64,000 nucleotides of DNA from an uncultured Clostridium sp. (GCA_902492105.1 CABUKD010000002.1:1-64000), one strand, 5' to 3'. Shown: positions 10,156 to 19,331, counted from the first letter of the stretch. The notes: generated by a model from the letters alone, not told the origin. Numbers and translations: made by a program.

Positions 10156-12087
10156 CTAGATGCAATAGAAAGTCCGAAGACCGCTTCCTTCTGTATTTCT
10201 AGAGGCCTCTCCTCTTACAAATCTTTGCATTAACTCATCTGCTGTAATATTTAATTTTTCTTGTGAAATATTTTTCATTTGAATGACTACACTTTTTTCT
10301 GTAGAAACCACATCTAAATAAACTCTTGAATTTTCTAAGGCATATTTGGCACAATTAGAATATACATTTTCTAATACGCGGTATATATACCTTCCATCTG
10401 CCATAATAAAAATAGGTTCTTCTGGTAATGTCATAATCTCTTCTAATCCTCTTGTATGGAAGCGATCTTCGAATTCGCCAGAAACTTGTTTTACTAATTC
10501 TATTACATTAATTTTTTCCATTTGTAATTTAATGTTTCCAGAAGATGCTTTAGATGCTTCTACTAAGTCTTCAGTTAGTCTTTTTAGTCTTTGTGATTTA
10601 TTCTCCAAAATCATTAAATATTCGGTTGCTTTTTCATTTGGCATTTTCTCTTTTTTTAGTAAATCCACATAGTTAATAATGGAAGTAAGTGGTGTTTTAA
10701 TATCATGTGATACATTTGTAATAAGTTCTGTTTTGAGTCTTTCACTTTTTAAACTTTGTTCTACTGCATTAGAAAGTCCTCCTGCTATGTCTTCTACATA
10801 AATAGCTAGTCGTTTTAGAACTCCTTTCATTTCATTTGAATTTAGCTTGATGTTAGTATTTCCTTCATAGATATTTTTTAAAGCATTTTGAATGTTTTCA
10901 AATTCTTTTAATTTTTTAAATAAGTAGCAAAAAGTTAATATTCCTATGGTAGCTAATAAAACAAACCAAAATAAGGAAGAAGCTGAAGAATAGGAATTAA
11001 ATAAACCTGCTGTAGCAATGACTCCTATTAAGCAAAAACCTCCATAAGCTAATACTAATTTTGTAGTAATTTTTCGATTTACAATTAGTAATTTAATATA
11101 ATGTCCGATAGCATAAAGAATTGTGGATTTCCATACTGTGTGAGTCTTAATTCGTTTTACTATTGTTTCTAACATTAGAATACAGCTTAAATACATAAAG
11201 CAAATTCCAACTGTTACTCCTGTTAGAATAATGGAACGAATATTAGAGTCAATACTTGCAAAAAAAGCAACTCCTATTAAAAATATGCTAACTCCAATTA
11301 ATATTACAATTTCTAATTTCCATTTATCAAACCAGTTTAGATAAATTCCTTCTTGTTTAGCAGTTTTTCCTATTCCATGAAAAATAACTAATGCTAATAC
11401 AATTAATACAACAATGCTAATAGGAATTAATACTGGTGCCATATCATTTGCTTTCATGGCTAAGTCATAGCCTAATTTTGCCATAGCGTATTCATCATTA
11501 TATGGCATACCATCTACCAAGGATGTATAAGTATCTAGATAAGAAGATTTTTTCATCATAGATTCAAAAGTAGAATCATATCGAATATTTTCCATACTCA
11601 AGTTAGGAATACTTGTATTAATCTTTCCATTTTCATAATTCCAATAAATACTGTTTTTGCCTAACTCTTGTTTAATTTCTTCTATGGTATCTGTTTTCAT
11701 AGTATGGTTTACATTTGTTCTGGCTATACCATGTTCTTCGTCAATCACCAAATAACGAAAGTTTGGCGTGGATGTTGACTCATAGTAAATAAATCCTTGT
11801 TTTCCATTGATATCTACATTTTGTTGAACATCACTGCTTATATAATAGTCATAATATAGTTCTTCACTGGCAACTTCATCACTAGTTACAATAGAATAAG
11901 TATGATAAGCATCCATAAAGTAATTGTTAGAAAATAAAGTAGTTTCATAATAGTTTGTCGTATTTTTTATTCCTATATTAGAATCTATAAGTAGAATTCC
12001 TGCAACAGAAGTAATTAATAAAAATAAAAATATAGGTACTAAAAAATAGGAAATATTTTTAGCAATTCTTGCCCAACATAATTTCAT
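10156..12087 (-). CDS. Membrane sensor histidine kinase, frameshifted at the C-terminus
   Basis: The ORF has 643 residues. One N-terminal membrane helix (about 10-33) precedes an external domain to about residue 212. Some five more helices follow, then a HisKA domain with SHDIKTPLTSIINYVD (His near 459) and an HATPase domain with the N-box VLENVYSNCAKYA. The glycine box reads EGSGLRTFYCI then stops, where EGSGLGLSI is expected. Removing one base (an extra G at 10176 on the plus strand, C on the coding strand) restores GLGLSIASSLTELQKGKF and a frame open to 10068. The gene as read therefore lacks the last roughly 35 residues of the ATPase domain. Its partner regulator lies 166 bases upstream. 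Confidence 0.88.
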   Translation of the reverse strand: MKLCWARIAKNISYFLVPIFLFLLITSVAGILLIDSNIGIKNTTNYYETTLFSNNYFMDAYHTYSIVTSDEVASEELYYDYYISSDVQQNVDINGKQGFIYYESTSTPNFRYLVIDEEHGIARTNVNHTMKTDTIEEIKQELGKNSIYWNYENGKINTSIPNLSMENIRYDSTFESMMKKSSYLDTYTSLVDGMPYNDEYAMAKLGYDLAMKANDMAPVLIPISIVVLIVLALVIFHGIGKTAKQEGIYLNWFDKWKLEIVILIGVSIFLIGVAFFASIDSNIRSIILTGVTVGICFMYLSCILMLETIVKRIKTHTVWKSTILYAIGHYIKLLIVNRKITTKLVLAYGGFCLIGVIATAGLFNSYSSASSLFWFVLLATIGILTFCYLFKKLKEFENIQNALKNIYEGNTNIKLNSNEMKGVLKRLAIYVEDIAGGLSNAVEQSLKSERLKTELITNVSHDIKTPLTSIINYVDLLKKEKMPNEKATEYLMILENKSQRLKRLTEDLVEASKASSGNIKLQMEKINVIELVKQVSGEFEDRFHTRGLEEIMTLPEEPIFIMADGRYIYRVLENVYSNCAKYALENSRVYLDVVSTEKSVVIQMKNISQEKLNITADELMQRFVRGEASRNTEGSGLRTFYCI

Positions 12088-12253
12088 TTTTATTTTCTCC
12101 TTTCATTCTATTATTTTTTGTACTTTTCATTCTGATATTTATTTGATTTATCTATTTTATCTGTCCATTTACCTATCTTTTCATTTGTATTTTTGCTTCT
12201 GTTATTAATTTTTTCTTGATGACAATGGCTTTTTTATTGTTCTTTACTGTATT

Positions 12254-12961
12254 TTAATCTAAATTTTCAATTTTATAGCCAATTCCCCAAATTACCTTTA
12301 AATATTTAGGCTCCTTTGGATTAATCTCTATTTTTTCTCTAATATGCCTTATATGTACAGCTATAATATTTTCTGCTCCATAGCATTCTTCTTCCCATAC
12401 ATTTTCGTAAATCTGTTCAATAGAATAAACAATCCCTTTATTTTTCGTTAAAAATTTTAGGATGTTATATTCTGTTGGAGTAAGTTTTACTTCTTTTCCT
12501 TCAACTTCTACTTGTTTGGTATTATCATTAATAATTAAATCCCCAGAACGATAAATATTTTCGCCTTCTTGTACCTTATCTGCTATAGAACCTAAGGTTG
12601 TATATCTTCGTATTTGAGAATTTACCCTTGCAATTAATTCTAATGGATTAAAAGGTTTGGTAACATAGTCGTCTGCTCCATTATTTAATCCTGCAATTTT
12701 GTCATAATCTTCTGATTTTGCAGAAAGCATAATAATAGGAACTTTTTTGTCTTTACGAATTAAATTGGCTGTACTAATTCCGTCCAATTTTGGCATCATG
12801 ATATCTAAAATAACTAGGTGAATATCATCTCTTTCTTTCATAATTTTTAGAGCTTCCATTCCATTATAGGCTTTTAAAATATTATAACCTTCTTTGCTTA
12901 AATAAATTTCTATTGCATTTACAATTTCCTTATCATCATCTACTACTAAAATATTATACAT
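12254..12961 (-). CDS. OmpR/VanR-family response regulator
   Basis: The protein has 235 residues. The receiver domain (about 1-118) has the acidic pocket D8-D10, phospho-acceptor D53 in LVILDIMMPKLDG, T/S at SAKSED and K102 in YVTKPF. A winged-helix OmpR-type domain fills the C-terminal half (LTPTEYNILKFLTKNKG then HIRHIREKIE). It controls transcription after phosphorylation, presumably by the kinase next to it. Ligand and targets cannot be told. The ribosome site is GGAAGGA, and a TATAAT lies at 12999-13004 without a convincing -35. The 166 bases between the two genes show nothing notable. Confidence 0.92.
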   Translation of the reverse strand: MYNILVVDDDKEIVNAIEIYLSKEGYNILKAYNGMEALKIMKERDDIHLVILDIMMPKLDGISTANLIRKDKKVPIIMLSAKSEDYDKIAGLNNGADDYVTKPFNPLELIARVNSQIRRYTTLGSIADKVQEGENIYRSGDLIINDNTKQVEVEGKEVKLTPTEYNILKFLTKNKGIVYSIEQIYENVWEEECYGAENIIAVHIRHIREKIEINPKEPKYLKVIWGIGYKIENLD

Positions 12962-13094
12962 CTCTTTATTTTCCTTCCTTGAAGTATCATTTTTAGTTAT
13001 TATACCATAATTCGTCTATTTATGCTACATGTATAGTATAACATGAATTTATTAAGAAAAAAGAAGTTAAATTATTAAGATTTTATTAAATAGT

Positions 13095-13177
13095 GTCAAT
13101 GGGGACGGAGAATTTTGACAACTTTTCGATTTAAAAGTTGTCAAAATTCTCCGTCCCCATTGACAGTCCCCATTGAC
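13095..13177. repeat. REP-like palindrome with 32-bp perfect arms
   Basis: Arms 13095-13126 and 13133-13164 are perfect complements (GTCAATGGGGACGGAG at the outer end) with a 6-base loop CGATTT. A further copy of the outer sequence (AGTCCCCATTGACA) follows directly. The motif is much richer in G+C than its surroundings. It belongs with the two repeat clusters at 14339-14530 and 15385-15479, which share the GGGGAC/GGGACG core. It may also terminate the AI-2E gene transcript. Confidence 0.75.
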
Positions 13178-13184
13178 ATTAACA

Positions 13185-14342
13185 TTATTTTAGTGCTTGC
13201 TTATGCTCATTTTGATAATCTATATATTCTTCTATTAATAATTTAATAACCGTAAAAATTGGTACTGCTAAGAACATGCCCAATACTCCAAAATAGGCTC
13301 CTCCTACTGTCACTGCAAAAATAACCAATAAAGGACTGATAGATAAAGAGTTTCCAATAATTTTAGGGTTAATAATATTGGCATCAATTTGTTGCAGAAT
13401 AATAACTATAATGGCCATAAGAACTGCCTGACCTAGTCCTCCTGTAAATAAAGTAATAATAATTGCAACAATGACAGCAATAATTGCTCCAAAATAAGGA
13501 ATAAGGTTAAATAATCCTATCATAAAGCCTAATAATACTGCATATTTTACACCAAGAATTGACATCGCAACAGATGTTAAAATTCCTACTACTATTGCAT
13601 CTAATACTTGCCCTGCCACAAATTTAAAAAATACTTCATTTGATTTATTAAAATACCTGCCTACTAATTGGTAAGTATCTTTGTTAAATAAAGCACTAGA
13701 AAGCCTTTTCAAAAAATTCAAAATTCTTTTTCTTTCTGCTAACAAATAAACCGAAACAATGAAAGACACAAAAATATCAAAAATGCTATTAACTACATTA
13801 ATAGCTCCTTTTGCATATTGTGCTAATCTTTCTAAGTTAAAAAATTGTTTTAAATCAATTTCACTAATATTCTGAACTAAATTTAAAATCACATCACTTT
13901 TCCAAAAGGAATCTTCTGGTAATTCCTGAATGGTTGCCATAGTATTATTATAATAGTTCCCAAAATTATTTACAAAATCCACAATACTTCTACTAATAGT
14001 AGGAATCACAAAATTAAGAGCCAAAATTAATAACAAAATAGCAATAATATACACTGTAATAATAGATAGTATCCTTGCTTTTTTTGAAATCCATTTTGGC
14101 TTTTTTACTTTTCGATAGATACTTTCTATTTTTTTGCAAGGAAGATAAAATAAATATGCTATTAGTAAACCAATAATAAATGGCATTAAAATATCTAGCA
14201 AGTTATGAATCCAACTTGTAATTTGAGAAAAATTATCTAACAACTTATAAACTGTTATAATGGCTACACCTAGTAAAAAATAATAAATCCATTTTGTAAA
14301 ACCTTTTTTCTTTTCCTCCATATTTTTCCTTTCTTCAGCCAT
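13185..14342 (-). CDS. AI-2E-family transporter (PerM-like permease)
   Basis: The protein has 385 residues with about eight membrane helices and the family pattern: paired N-terminal helices, a long soluble middle, and a C-terminal block (LLGFMIGLFNLIPYFGAIIA, then QQIDANIINPKIIG). The family exports varied small molecules or ions; members are annotated as AI-2 exporters or sodium/proton antiporters, and the substrate here is unknown. The first ATG (14342) lies inside a repeat element. A second in-frame ATG at 14321 (MEEKKKGF) has AAAGGA just upstream and may be the native start. Confidence 0.85.
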   Translation of the reverse strand: MAEERKNMEEKKKGFTKWIYYFLLGVAIITVYKLLDNFSQITSWIHNLLDILMPFIIGLLIAYLFYLPCKKIESIYRKVKKPKWISKKARILSIITVYIIAILLLILALNFVIPTISRSIVDFVNNFGNYYNNTMATIQELPEDSFWKSDVILNLVQNISEIDLKQFFNLERLAQYAKGAINVVNSIFDIFVSFIVSVYLLAERKRILNFLKRLSSALFNKDTYQLVGRYFNKSNEVFFKFVAGQVLDAIVVGILTSVAMSILGVKYAVLLGFMIGLFNLIPYFGAIIAVIVAIIITLFTGGLGQAVLMAIIVIILQQIDANIINPKIIGNSLSISPLLVIFAVTVGGAYFGVLGMFLAVPIFTVIKLLIEEYIDYQNEHKQALK

Positions 14343-14530
14343 TAGGGACGTTCCTTGTTGGCTGATTTTCAGCCAGAAGGGACACTCCTTGTCGGGCTAA
14401 CTTATAGTCATAAGAAACATCATGATTTGCTAACTTTCAAACAGAAGAAGCAGTATTGTTAAATCATTTTCAACTGAAGAGGACTGTCCCCAGTGGCTGA
14501 TTTTCAACCAAAAAGGAACGTCCCTAATGG
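14339..14530. repeat. REP-like repeat cluster with 18-bp inverted ends
   Basis: The ends CCATTAGGGACGTTCCTT (14339-14356) and its exact complement (14513-14530) flank internal small hairpins such as GGCTGATTTTCAGCC. The cluster fills the whole gap between the permease and exonuclease genes. It contributes the permease ATG on one side and the last codons and stop of exonuclease III on the other. Confidence 0.75.
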
Positions 14531-15291
14531 TCGATTTCTAATCCAATAGGGCAATGGTCACTTCCCAGAATATTCGAATAGATAATACTTGCTCTTATAT
14601 TTTTTTCTATTGATTTTGATACAATAAAGTAGTCAATTCTCCAACCTACATTTTTTTCTCTTGCATGAAACATATAGGACCACCAAGTATAGGCATTTTC
14701 TTGATTTGGATATAGATAACGGAAGGAGTCTGTAAATCCTTCTGATAATAATTGTGTCATTTTTTCTCTTTCTTCGTCTGTAAAGCCTGCACTATGATGA
14801 TTTGTTTTTGGATTTTTTAAGTCAATTTCTTCATGGGCCACATTAAAATCACCACAATAAATAACTGGTTTTACGGTATCTAATTGTTTTAAATATTGTC
14901 TAATTTCGTCTTCCCATATCATGCGATAGGATAAACGTTCTAGTTCTCTTTTAGAGTTTGGTGTATAACAATTTACTAAGTAAAAAGTTTCAAATTCTAG
15001 AGTGATAATTCTTCCTTCTTGGTCATGCTCTTCTTTGCCAATTCCATAGGTAACATTTAATGGTTTTTGTTTTGTAAATACTGCTGTTCCAGAATATCCT
15101 TTTCTGATAGCACTATTCCAATAAGAATGATAGTTTTGAAACAGATTTTGTATAGATATATCGATTTGGTCTTCTTGCATTTTTGTTTCTTGAATACAAA
15201 AGATGTCAGCATCCGCTTGTTTAAAAAAATCACTAAATCCTTTTTGCATAGCTGCTCTTAATCCATTTACATTCCATGAAATTAATTTCAT
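14524..15291 (-). CDS. exoA: Exodeoxyribonuclease III (AP endonuclease)
   Basis: The protein has 255 residues, the normal ExoA/Xth length. It begins MKLISWNVNGLRA with the metal-binding N7 and E35 (CIQETK). The middle has YCGDFNVAHEEIDL and the end has GSDHCPIGLEI with the catalytic Asp-His pair. The enzyme cuts 5' of abasic sites in base excision repair and trims 3' ends. It has its own promoter at 15325-15353 and an AGGAG site. The final codons (Ile-Asp-His-stop) are written by the adjoining repeat, so the original C-terminus may have been slightly different. Confidence 0.95.
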   Translation of the reverse strand: MKLISWNVNGLRAAMQKGFSDFFKQADADIFCIQETKMQEDQIDISIQNLFQNYHSYWNSAIRKGYSGTAVFTKQKPLNVTYGIGKEEHDQEGRIITLEFETFYLVNCYTPNSKRELERLSYRMIWEDEIRQYLKQLDTVKPVIYCGDFNVAHEEIDLKNPKTNHHSAGFTDEEREKMTQLLSEGFTDSFRYLYPNQENAYTWWSYMFHAREKNVGWRIDYFIVSKSIEKNIRASIIYSNILGSDHCPIGLEIDH

Positions 15292-15324
15292 TTTTATTCT
15301 CCTATTTTTTTATTTTCGTATTCT

Positions 15325-15353
15325 ATCATAACACATTATGTTGATTTTTTCAA
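15325..15353 (-). promoter_or_regulatory. Sigma-A promoter of exoA
   Basis: TTGAAA (15348-15353) and TATGAT (15325-15330) on the minus strand are spaced by 17 bases, about 35 bases before the exoA ATG. Confidence 0.65.
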
Positions 15354-15384
15354 GCAAGGAGTGTCCCTTTTGGTAAATTTTCAG

Positions 15385-15479
15385 CCACTAGGGACGTTCT
15401 TTTTTGGTTGAATTTCAGCCATTAAGGAACGTCCCTAGTGGTCGAAAATCGACCAAAAAGGAACGTCCCCAATGGCTGA
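15385..15479. repeat. REP-like repeat cluster downstream of the SleB-type gene
   Basis: CCACTAGGGACGTTC at 15385 is answered by AAGGAACGTCCCTAGTGG near 15424-15441. A hairpin GGTCGAAAATCGACC (15440-15454) and another AAGGAACGTCCCC copy follow, and a related GAGGACGTTTC lies just beyond. The core is the same as in the cluster at 14339-14530. Confidence 0.72.
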
Positions 15480-15506
15480 TTGAGGACGTTTCTTTTTTAC
15501 ATTTTA

Positions 15507-16511
15507 TTACATTGGGTTGAAATATACATTACCGCCGATATTTACACCGCTTGCACAACCTGCTGCTCTAAATGATAAGTAATTGTGATTTCTTTTTCCG
15601 TTTAAAGCATCAATAACTGCTTGTTTTACATAGGATGGATAATTTCCATTTAATCTTTTTCTCCAATGGTTATCAATTGTATAACAGAATTGATTTTTTG
15701 CTTTATATTGACTTAATGGGTCTGTTCCGTTATATCTCCATTTCCTACTTTCGGCTCTGTTACATGCAGTAGTAATAACTGCTAATGCACCATTATAACT
15801 TGAACCACATTCTTGTGCAGTAATAGCACATAAAAGGTCTAATTCAGAATCTGAATAGCTCCATTTTCCTGCATATCTAACTTTTGTTCCACTTCTTGAT
15901 GTAATTTGTTGCTTATTTCTAACTTCGACAATTTTGTCTACTGGTTTACGAATAATTTTAGATGAGATTTCTTTTTTCTCAATTTCTTTTTCGTTTTGAT
16001 ATTTTACTTTATAAGTAACTTCTTTTAATCCATCTACACCATATTGTACAATTTTATCTTGTTTTTTACCAGAACCTTTTGCTACATTTTTAGTAATAGT
16101 TTCATATGGTATTTTTACTTTTTCTACCTCTATTTTTTCAATAATAGTGCCATAACTATCTAGAATTTCTTCTGCTGTAACATTAGTAGAGGTTTCTACC
16201 ACTTCTGGTGTTTCAATTTCTTCTTCTGTTTTTTTGGTAATTTTAATTGTGTTATTATCAGATAGTTCTGAATCTAAATCTGGAACTACCTTTTCATCTT
16301 CTAGTAATATAATATGATTTTCGTCAAGAATCTCTGCTACAGTTTTCTTGCTAGTTAATACATTCATTTCATATCCACTTGCAAGACTAATTTTTACATT
16401 GTTTAATTTTACATTACCAGCAGTTACTGCCACTGCCATGATGAAAATAAATAATATACTAATGCAAATAATTTTTTTCAGCGAGATTGATGCTTTATCA
16501 TCATTTTTCAT
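15507..16511 (-). CDS. DUF348/G5 domain cell-wall hydrolase with SleB-type catalytic domain
   Basis: The protein has 334 residues. A signal/anchor helix (about 13-33) is followed by a ubiquitin-like DUF348 segment (NVKISLASGYEMNVLTSKK), a G5 domain (about 130-210, VEKVKIPYETI) and a C-terminal hydrolase domain. That domain begins DLLCAITAQECGSSYNGALA and ends ASGVNIGGNVYFNP, which is the SleB/CwlJ family with its catalytic Glu. SleB-type enzymes are spore-cortex or cell-wall lytic transglycosylases. Anchored G5 versions occur widely in Clostridia and may act in growth or sporulation. It has a strong promoter and an AAAGGAGGG site. Confidence 0.88.
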   Translation of the reverse strand: MKNDDKASISLKKIICISILFIFIMAVAVTAGNVKLNNVKISLASGYEMNVLTSKKTVAEILDENHIILLEDEKVVPDLDSELSDNNTIKITKKTEEEIETPEVVETSTNVTAEEILDSYGTIIEKIEVEKVKIPYETITKNVAKGSGKKQDKIVQYGVDGLKEVTYKVKYQNEKEIEKKEISSKIIRKPVDKIVEVRNKQQITSRSGTKVRYAGKWSYSDSELDLLCAITAQECGSSYNGALAVITTACNRAESRKWRYNGTDPLSQYKAKNQFCYTIDNHWRKRLNGNYPSYVKQAVIDALNGKRNHNYLSFRAAGCASGVNIGGNVYFNPM

Positions 16512-16548
16512 ACTAAATTTGTTCCCTCCTTTAAAAGCAACATCTATA

Positions 16549-16577
16549 TTATACCATTTTTGATAATGAATGTCAAA
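16549..16577 (-). promoter_or_regulatory. Strong sigma-A promoter of the SleB-type gene
   Basis: Consensus TTGACA (16572-16577) and TATAAT (16549-16554) on the minus strand with 17-base spacing. Such a vegetative promoter argues against strictly forespore-specific expression. Confidence 0.8.
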
Positions 16578-16784
16578 TTTTGGTCTGTTTTGGAAAACAG
16601 TTGGTACAACTTTGTTTTATAAAATTATGCTGAAACTTTATTTTTGCAAACTCTTCTATTTACTATATTATATGTAAGCTTGTACAAAAATAGAACAATT
16701 TTTTAAATTTTTTTCATTTCCATTGTATTCTAGGTATAATTATGTTATGATTGGAGTAAATTAATGAAAAGGAGTGAAATTTTT

Positions 16785-17345
16785 ATGTGGTGGTTATGGA
16801 TTATTTTAGCCATTGTAGTAATTCTTATTATTGCTGTTATTGCTATTTACAATAGTTTAGTAACATTAAGATTAAGAGTAAAAAATGCGTGGAGCCAAAT
16901 TGATGTACAATTACAAAGAAGATTTGATTTAATTCCTAATTTAGTAGATACTGTAAAAGGTTATATGACTCATGAACAAGAAACTTTGACAAAAGTAACA
17001 GAACTTCGTTCTTCTTGGGCGCAAGCTGAAACAGTAGGACAAAAAGCTTTATTAGATAACCAATTATCAGAAGCTTTAAAATCTATTATGGCATTATCAG
17101 AAAATTATCCTGATTTAAAAGCGAGCCAAAACTTTTCTGAATTACAAGAAGAATTAAGAAATACAGAAAATAAAATTTCTTATTCTAGACAATTCTATAA
17201 TGATACAGTTACTAGATACAATACTAAATTGGAATTGTTCCCATCTAACTTTATTGCATCTATGTTCCATTTTACAGCTGAAACTTTATTTGAAGCTGAC
17301 AATGATGAAGCTAGAAAAAATGTAAAGGTTGATTTTAATAAATAA
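16785..17345 (+). CDS. lemA: LemA family protein
   Basis: The protein has 186 residues when started at ATG 16785, which sits 7 bases after a perfect AAGGAGTGA; an upstream in-frame ATG at 16764 is inside the leader and less likely. One N-terminal membrane helix ([20 protein letters not shown]) is followed by the LemA signature [20 protein letters not shown]. The helical ectodomain ends [12 protein letters not shown]. LemA proteins are membrane-anchored partners of HtpX-type proteases in several phyla, but their biochemical role is open. The gene for an HtpX protease follows. A TATAAT lies at 16735-16740. Confidence 0.93.
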   Translation: MWWLWIILAIVVILIIAVIAIYNSLVTLRLRVKNAWSQIDVQLQRRFDLIPNLVDTVKGYMTHEQETLTKVTELRSSWAQAETVGQKALLDNQLSEALKSIMALSENYPDLKASQNFSELQEELRNTENKISYSRQFYNDTVTRYNTKLELFPSNFIASMFHFTAETLFEADNDEARKNVKVDFNK

Positions 17346-17354
17346 TCGAAAAAT

Positions 17355-17393
17355 ATGCTTTTGTTAGAGGAATAAAATAACAAAAGCATTTTT
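17355..17393 (+). terminator. Intrinsic terminator or attenuator between lemA and htpX
   Basis: A perfect 12-bp stem ATGCTTTTGTTA (17355-17366) / TAACAAAAGCAT (17378-17389) is followed by TTTTT. It should reduce htpX transcription relative to lemA. I see no strong separate promoter in the remaining 30 bases. Confidence 0.8.
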
Positions 17394-17424
17394 ATCTATA
17401 TTAAGAAAAGGATGATTCAATAAC

Positions 17425-18321
17425 ATGTATGACGATATTAGAAAAAACAAATTAAAAACCGCACTAATTGTAGGTATTTTTATTTTAGTTATTACCTTAA
17501 TTGTATATTACGTTTGTATGGCATTTGACTTAGGAGCATTTTCTATTGTCATTGCACTACTTGTTTCTATTTTATCTGCTTGGAGCTCTTATTATTATAG
17601 CGATAAAATTATTCTATCTTTAAATAAAGCTCGTCCTGCAACTCCGGAGGAGAATTTGCAATTAGTGAATATTTTAGATGGACTAATGGTATCTTCTGGT
17701 TTGCAAGCAAGACCTAGATTATATGTAGTAGATGACCCTCAGCCTAATGCTTTTGCTACAGGTAGAAATCCAGAAAATGCTGTTATTTGTGTTACTTCTG
17801 GTCTTTTAGAAAAACTAGATTATTATGAATTAGAAGGTGTAGTAGCTCATGAACTTGCCCATGTAAAAAATTATGATATTCGTTTATCTGCTATTGTTAC
17901 TGTTATGGTAGGTTTAGTAGTAATGCTTTCTGATTTTGTTTCTAGAATGTTGTTCTGGGGACATGACCGAGATAATGACAGTGGAAAAGGAAATGCTATT
18001 TTAATGCTTCTTGGTTTAATTGCTGTTATTTTAGCACCTATCTTTGGTCAATTAATGAAACTTGCCATTTCTAGAAAAAGAGAATATTTGGCAGATGCTA
18101 CTGCTATAGAATTTACCAGAAATCCTGATGGATTAATTTCTGCACTAGAAAAAATAGATGGCGACTCTAATCAATTAAAAACGGCTAATAAATCTACTGC
18201 ACATATGTATTTTGCCAATCCTTTTAAAAGAGGACATAATAGTAAGAAAAAGGCTACCAATATTTGGTCTACACATCCTGCTACAGAAGATAGAATTGCA
18301 GCATTAAGAAATTTAAAATAA
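17425..18321 (+). CDS. htpX: HtpX-family membrane zinc metalloprotease
   Basis: The protein has 298 residues. Two N-terminal helices (about 13-57) precede the zinc site AHELAHVKNYD near residues 140-150. Two further helices and KREYLADATAIEF, which supplies the third zinc ligand, follow. The end STHPATEDRIAALR is typical of the family. HtpX degrades misfolded membrane proteins in quality control. It follows lemA by 79 bases across a terminator-like hairpin. The ribosome site AAAAGGATG is close before the ATG. Confidence 0.95.
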   Translation: MYDDIRKNKLKTALIVGIFILVITLIVYYVCMAFDLGAFSIVIALLVSILSAWSSYYYSDKIILSLNKARPATPEENLQLVNILDGLMVSSGLQARPRLYVVDDPQPNAFATGRNPENAVICVTSGLLEKLDYYELEGVVAHELAHVKNYDIRLSAIVTVMVGLVVMLSDFVSRMLFWGHDRDNDSGKGNAILMLLGLIAVILAPIFGQLMKLAISRKREYLADATAIEFTRNPDGLISALEKIDGDSNQLKTANKSTAHMYFANPFKRGHNSKKKATNIWSTHPATEDRIAALRNLK

Positions 18322-18390
18322 AATAATAGATCTCAAAAAATATATTTTTATTATAATTATTAATTCAAACAACATTAATCTTAGTATACG

Positions 18391-18438
18391 AAAAAACGCA
18401 AAGCATATTTCCTACCAAATTTGGAAGATATGCTTTGC
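18391..18438 (-). terminator. Terminator of the acpS-tatD unit, overlapping the tatD end
   Basis: GCAAAGCATATTTCC (18398-18412) pairs with 18423-18438 (GGAAGATATGCTTTGC), and the minus-strand product ends in TTTTTT (18391-18396). The stem lies over the last codons of tatD, so coding and termination share sequence. The convergent htpX ends 77 bases away. Confidence 0.8.
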
Positions 18439-19317
18439 ATTTTCATAAGTAGCTTTTGCTACTTCTTCTGTGGATATTTGTTTCACTTTTGCTATTTTTT
18501 CTGCCATATAGATGACATTGCTAGAATCATTTCTAGTACCACGTAATGGTTCTGGTGCTAAATATGGGCTATCTGTTTCGATTAAAATTTTATCCAACGG
18601 AACTACTTTTATTGCTTCTTCTGCATTTTTAGAGTTTTTAAAGGTAATTGGTCCTGCAAAAGATATATAAAATCCTAATTTTAACCCTTCTTTTATTAAA
18701 TCTAAATTAAGTGGACAACAATGAAAAACTCCTTTTTTGTTAGGACAAATTTCTTGTTTTAAAATGGCTAATGTATCAAAAATAGCTTCTCTAGTATGAA
18801 TAACAATTGGTAAATTCAGTTTATTGGCAAGTTCTATTTGTTTTATAAATGCTTCTTTTTGCTCTTCTTTGTTTTCTTGATTCCAATGATAATCTAATCC
18901 TATTTCTCCTATAGCAACCACTTTAGGCAAGTTTGCTAAAATTTCAATTTCTTTTAGCTGTTCTGCTAATTCTTTTTCAAAATTATCATTTTTTCGTATT
19001 TGCCCTTGTTCTAATCCTTCTATTCTAGTATTATCTGGTATTGCATAAAAACTTACCTCTTTATTTTCTATGTTTTGTCTCTCTTCTGTATTTTGTAATT
19101 TACTTACTTGTGGAATATCATTTGGAGAAATTCCAACAGTAGCATATATGAAATCGTGCTTTCGTGCAATTTCTACTGCTTTTTTAGAAGATGAAAGATG
19201 ATATCCTGCACATACAAGCTTTGTTACTCCACTTCCATATACTTTTCTTAAAATTTCTTCTCTATCTTGTTCAAATTTTTCATCATTATAATGAGCATGA
19301 GAATCAAATAACTCCAT
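18412..19317 (-). CDS. TatD-family metal-dependent hydrolase (DNase)
   Basis: The protein has 301 residues, about 45 more than typical TatD. It starts MELFDSHAHYND with the metal-binding HxH. It has GEIGLDYHW, PIVIHTREA, FHCCPL and ETDSPYLAPEPLRG, all diagnostic. The extra length is an insertion at about residues 66-112, between VGISPNDIP and the helix leading to GEIGLD; it is polar and Glu/Asn-rich. TatD proteins are 3'-5' DNases linked to repair. The gene follows acpS by 14 bases and so is co-transcribed. Confidence 0.93.
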   Translation of the reverse strand: MELFDSHAHYNDEKFEQDREEILRKVYGSGVTKLVCAGYHLSSSKKAVEIARKHDFIYATVGISPNDIPQVSKLQNTEERQNIENKEVSFYAIPDNTRIEGLEQGQIRKNDNFEKELAEQLKEIEILANLPKVVAIGEIGLDYHWNQENKEEQKEAFIKQIELANKLNLPIVIHTREAIFDTLAILKQEICPNKKGVFHCCPLNLDLIKEGLKLGFYISFAGPITFKNSKNAEEAIKVVPLDKILIETDSPYLAPEPLRGTRNDSSNVIYMAEKIAKVKQISTEEVAKATYENAKHIFQIW

Positions 19318-19331
19318 TTTTCTACCTTTCT

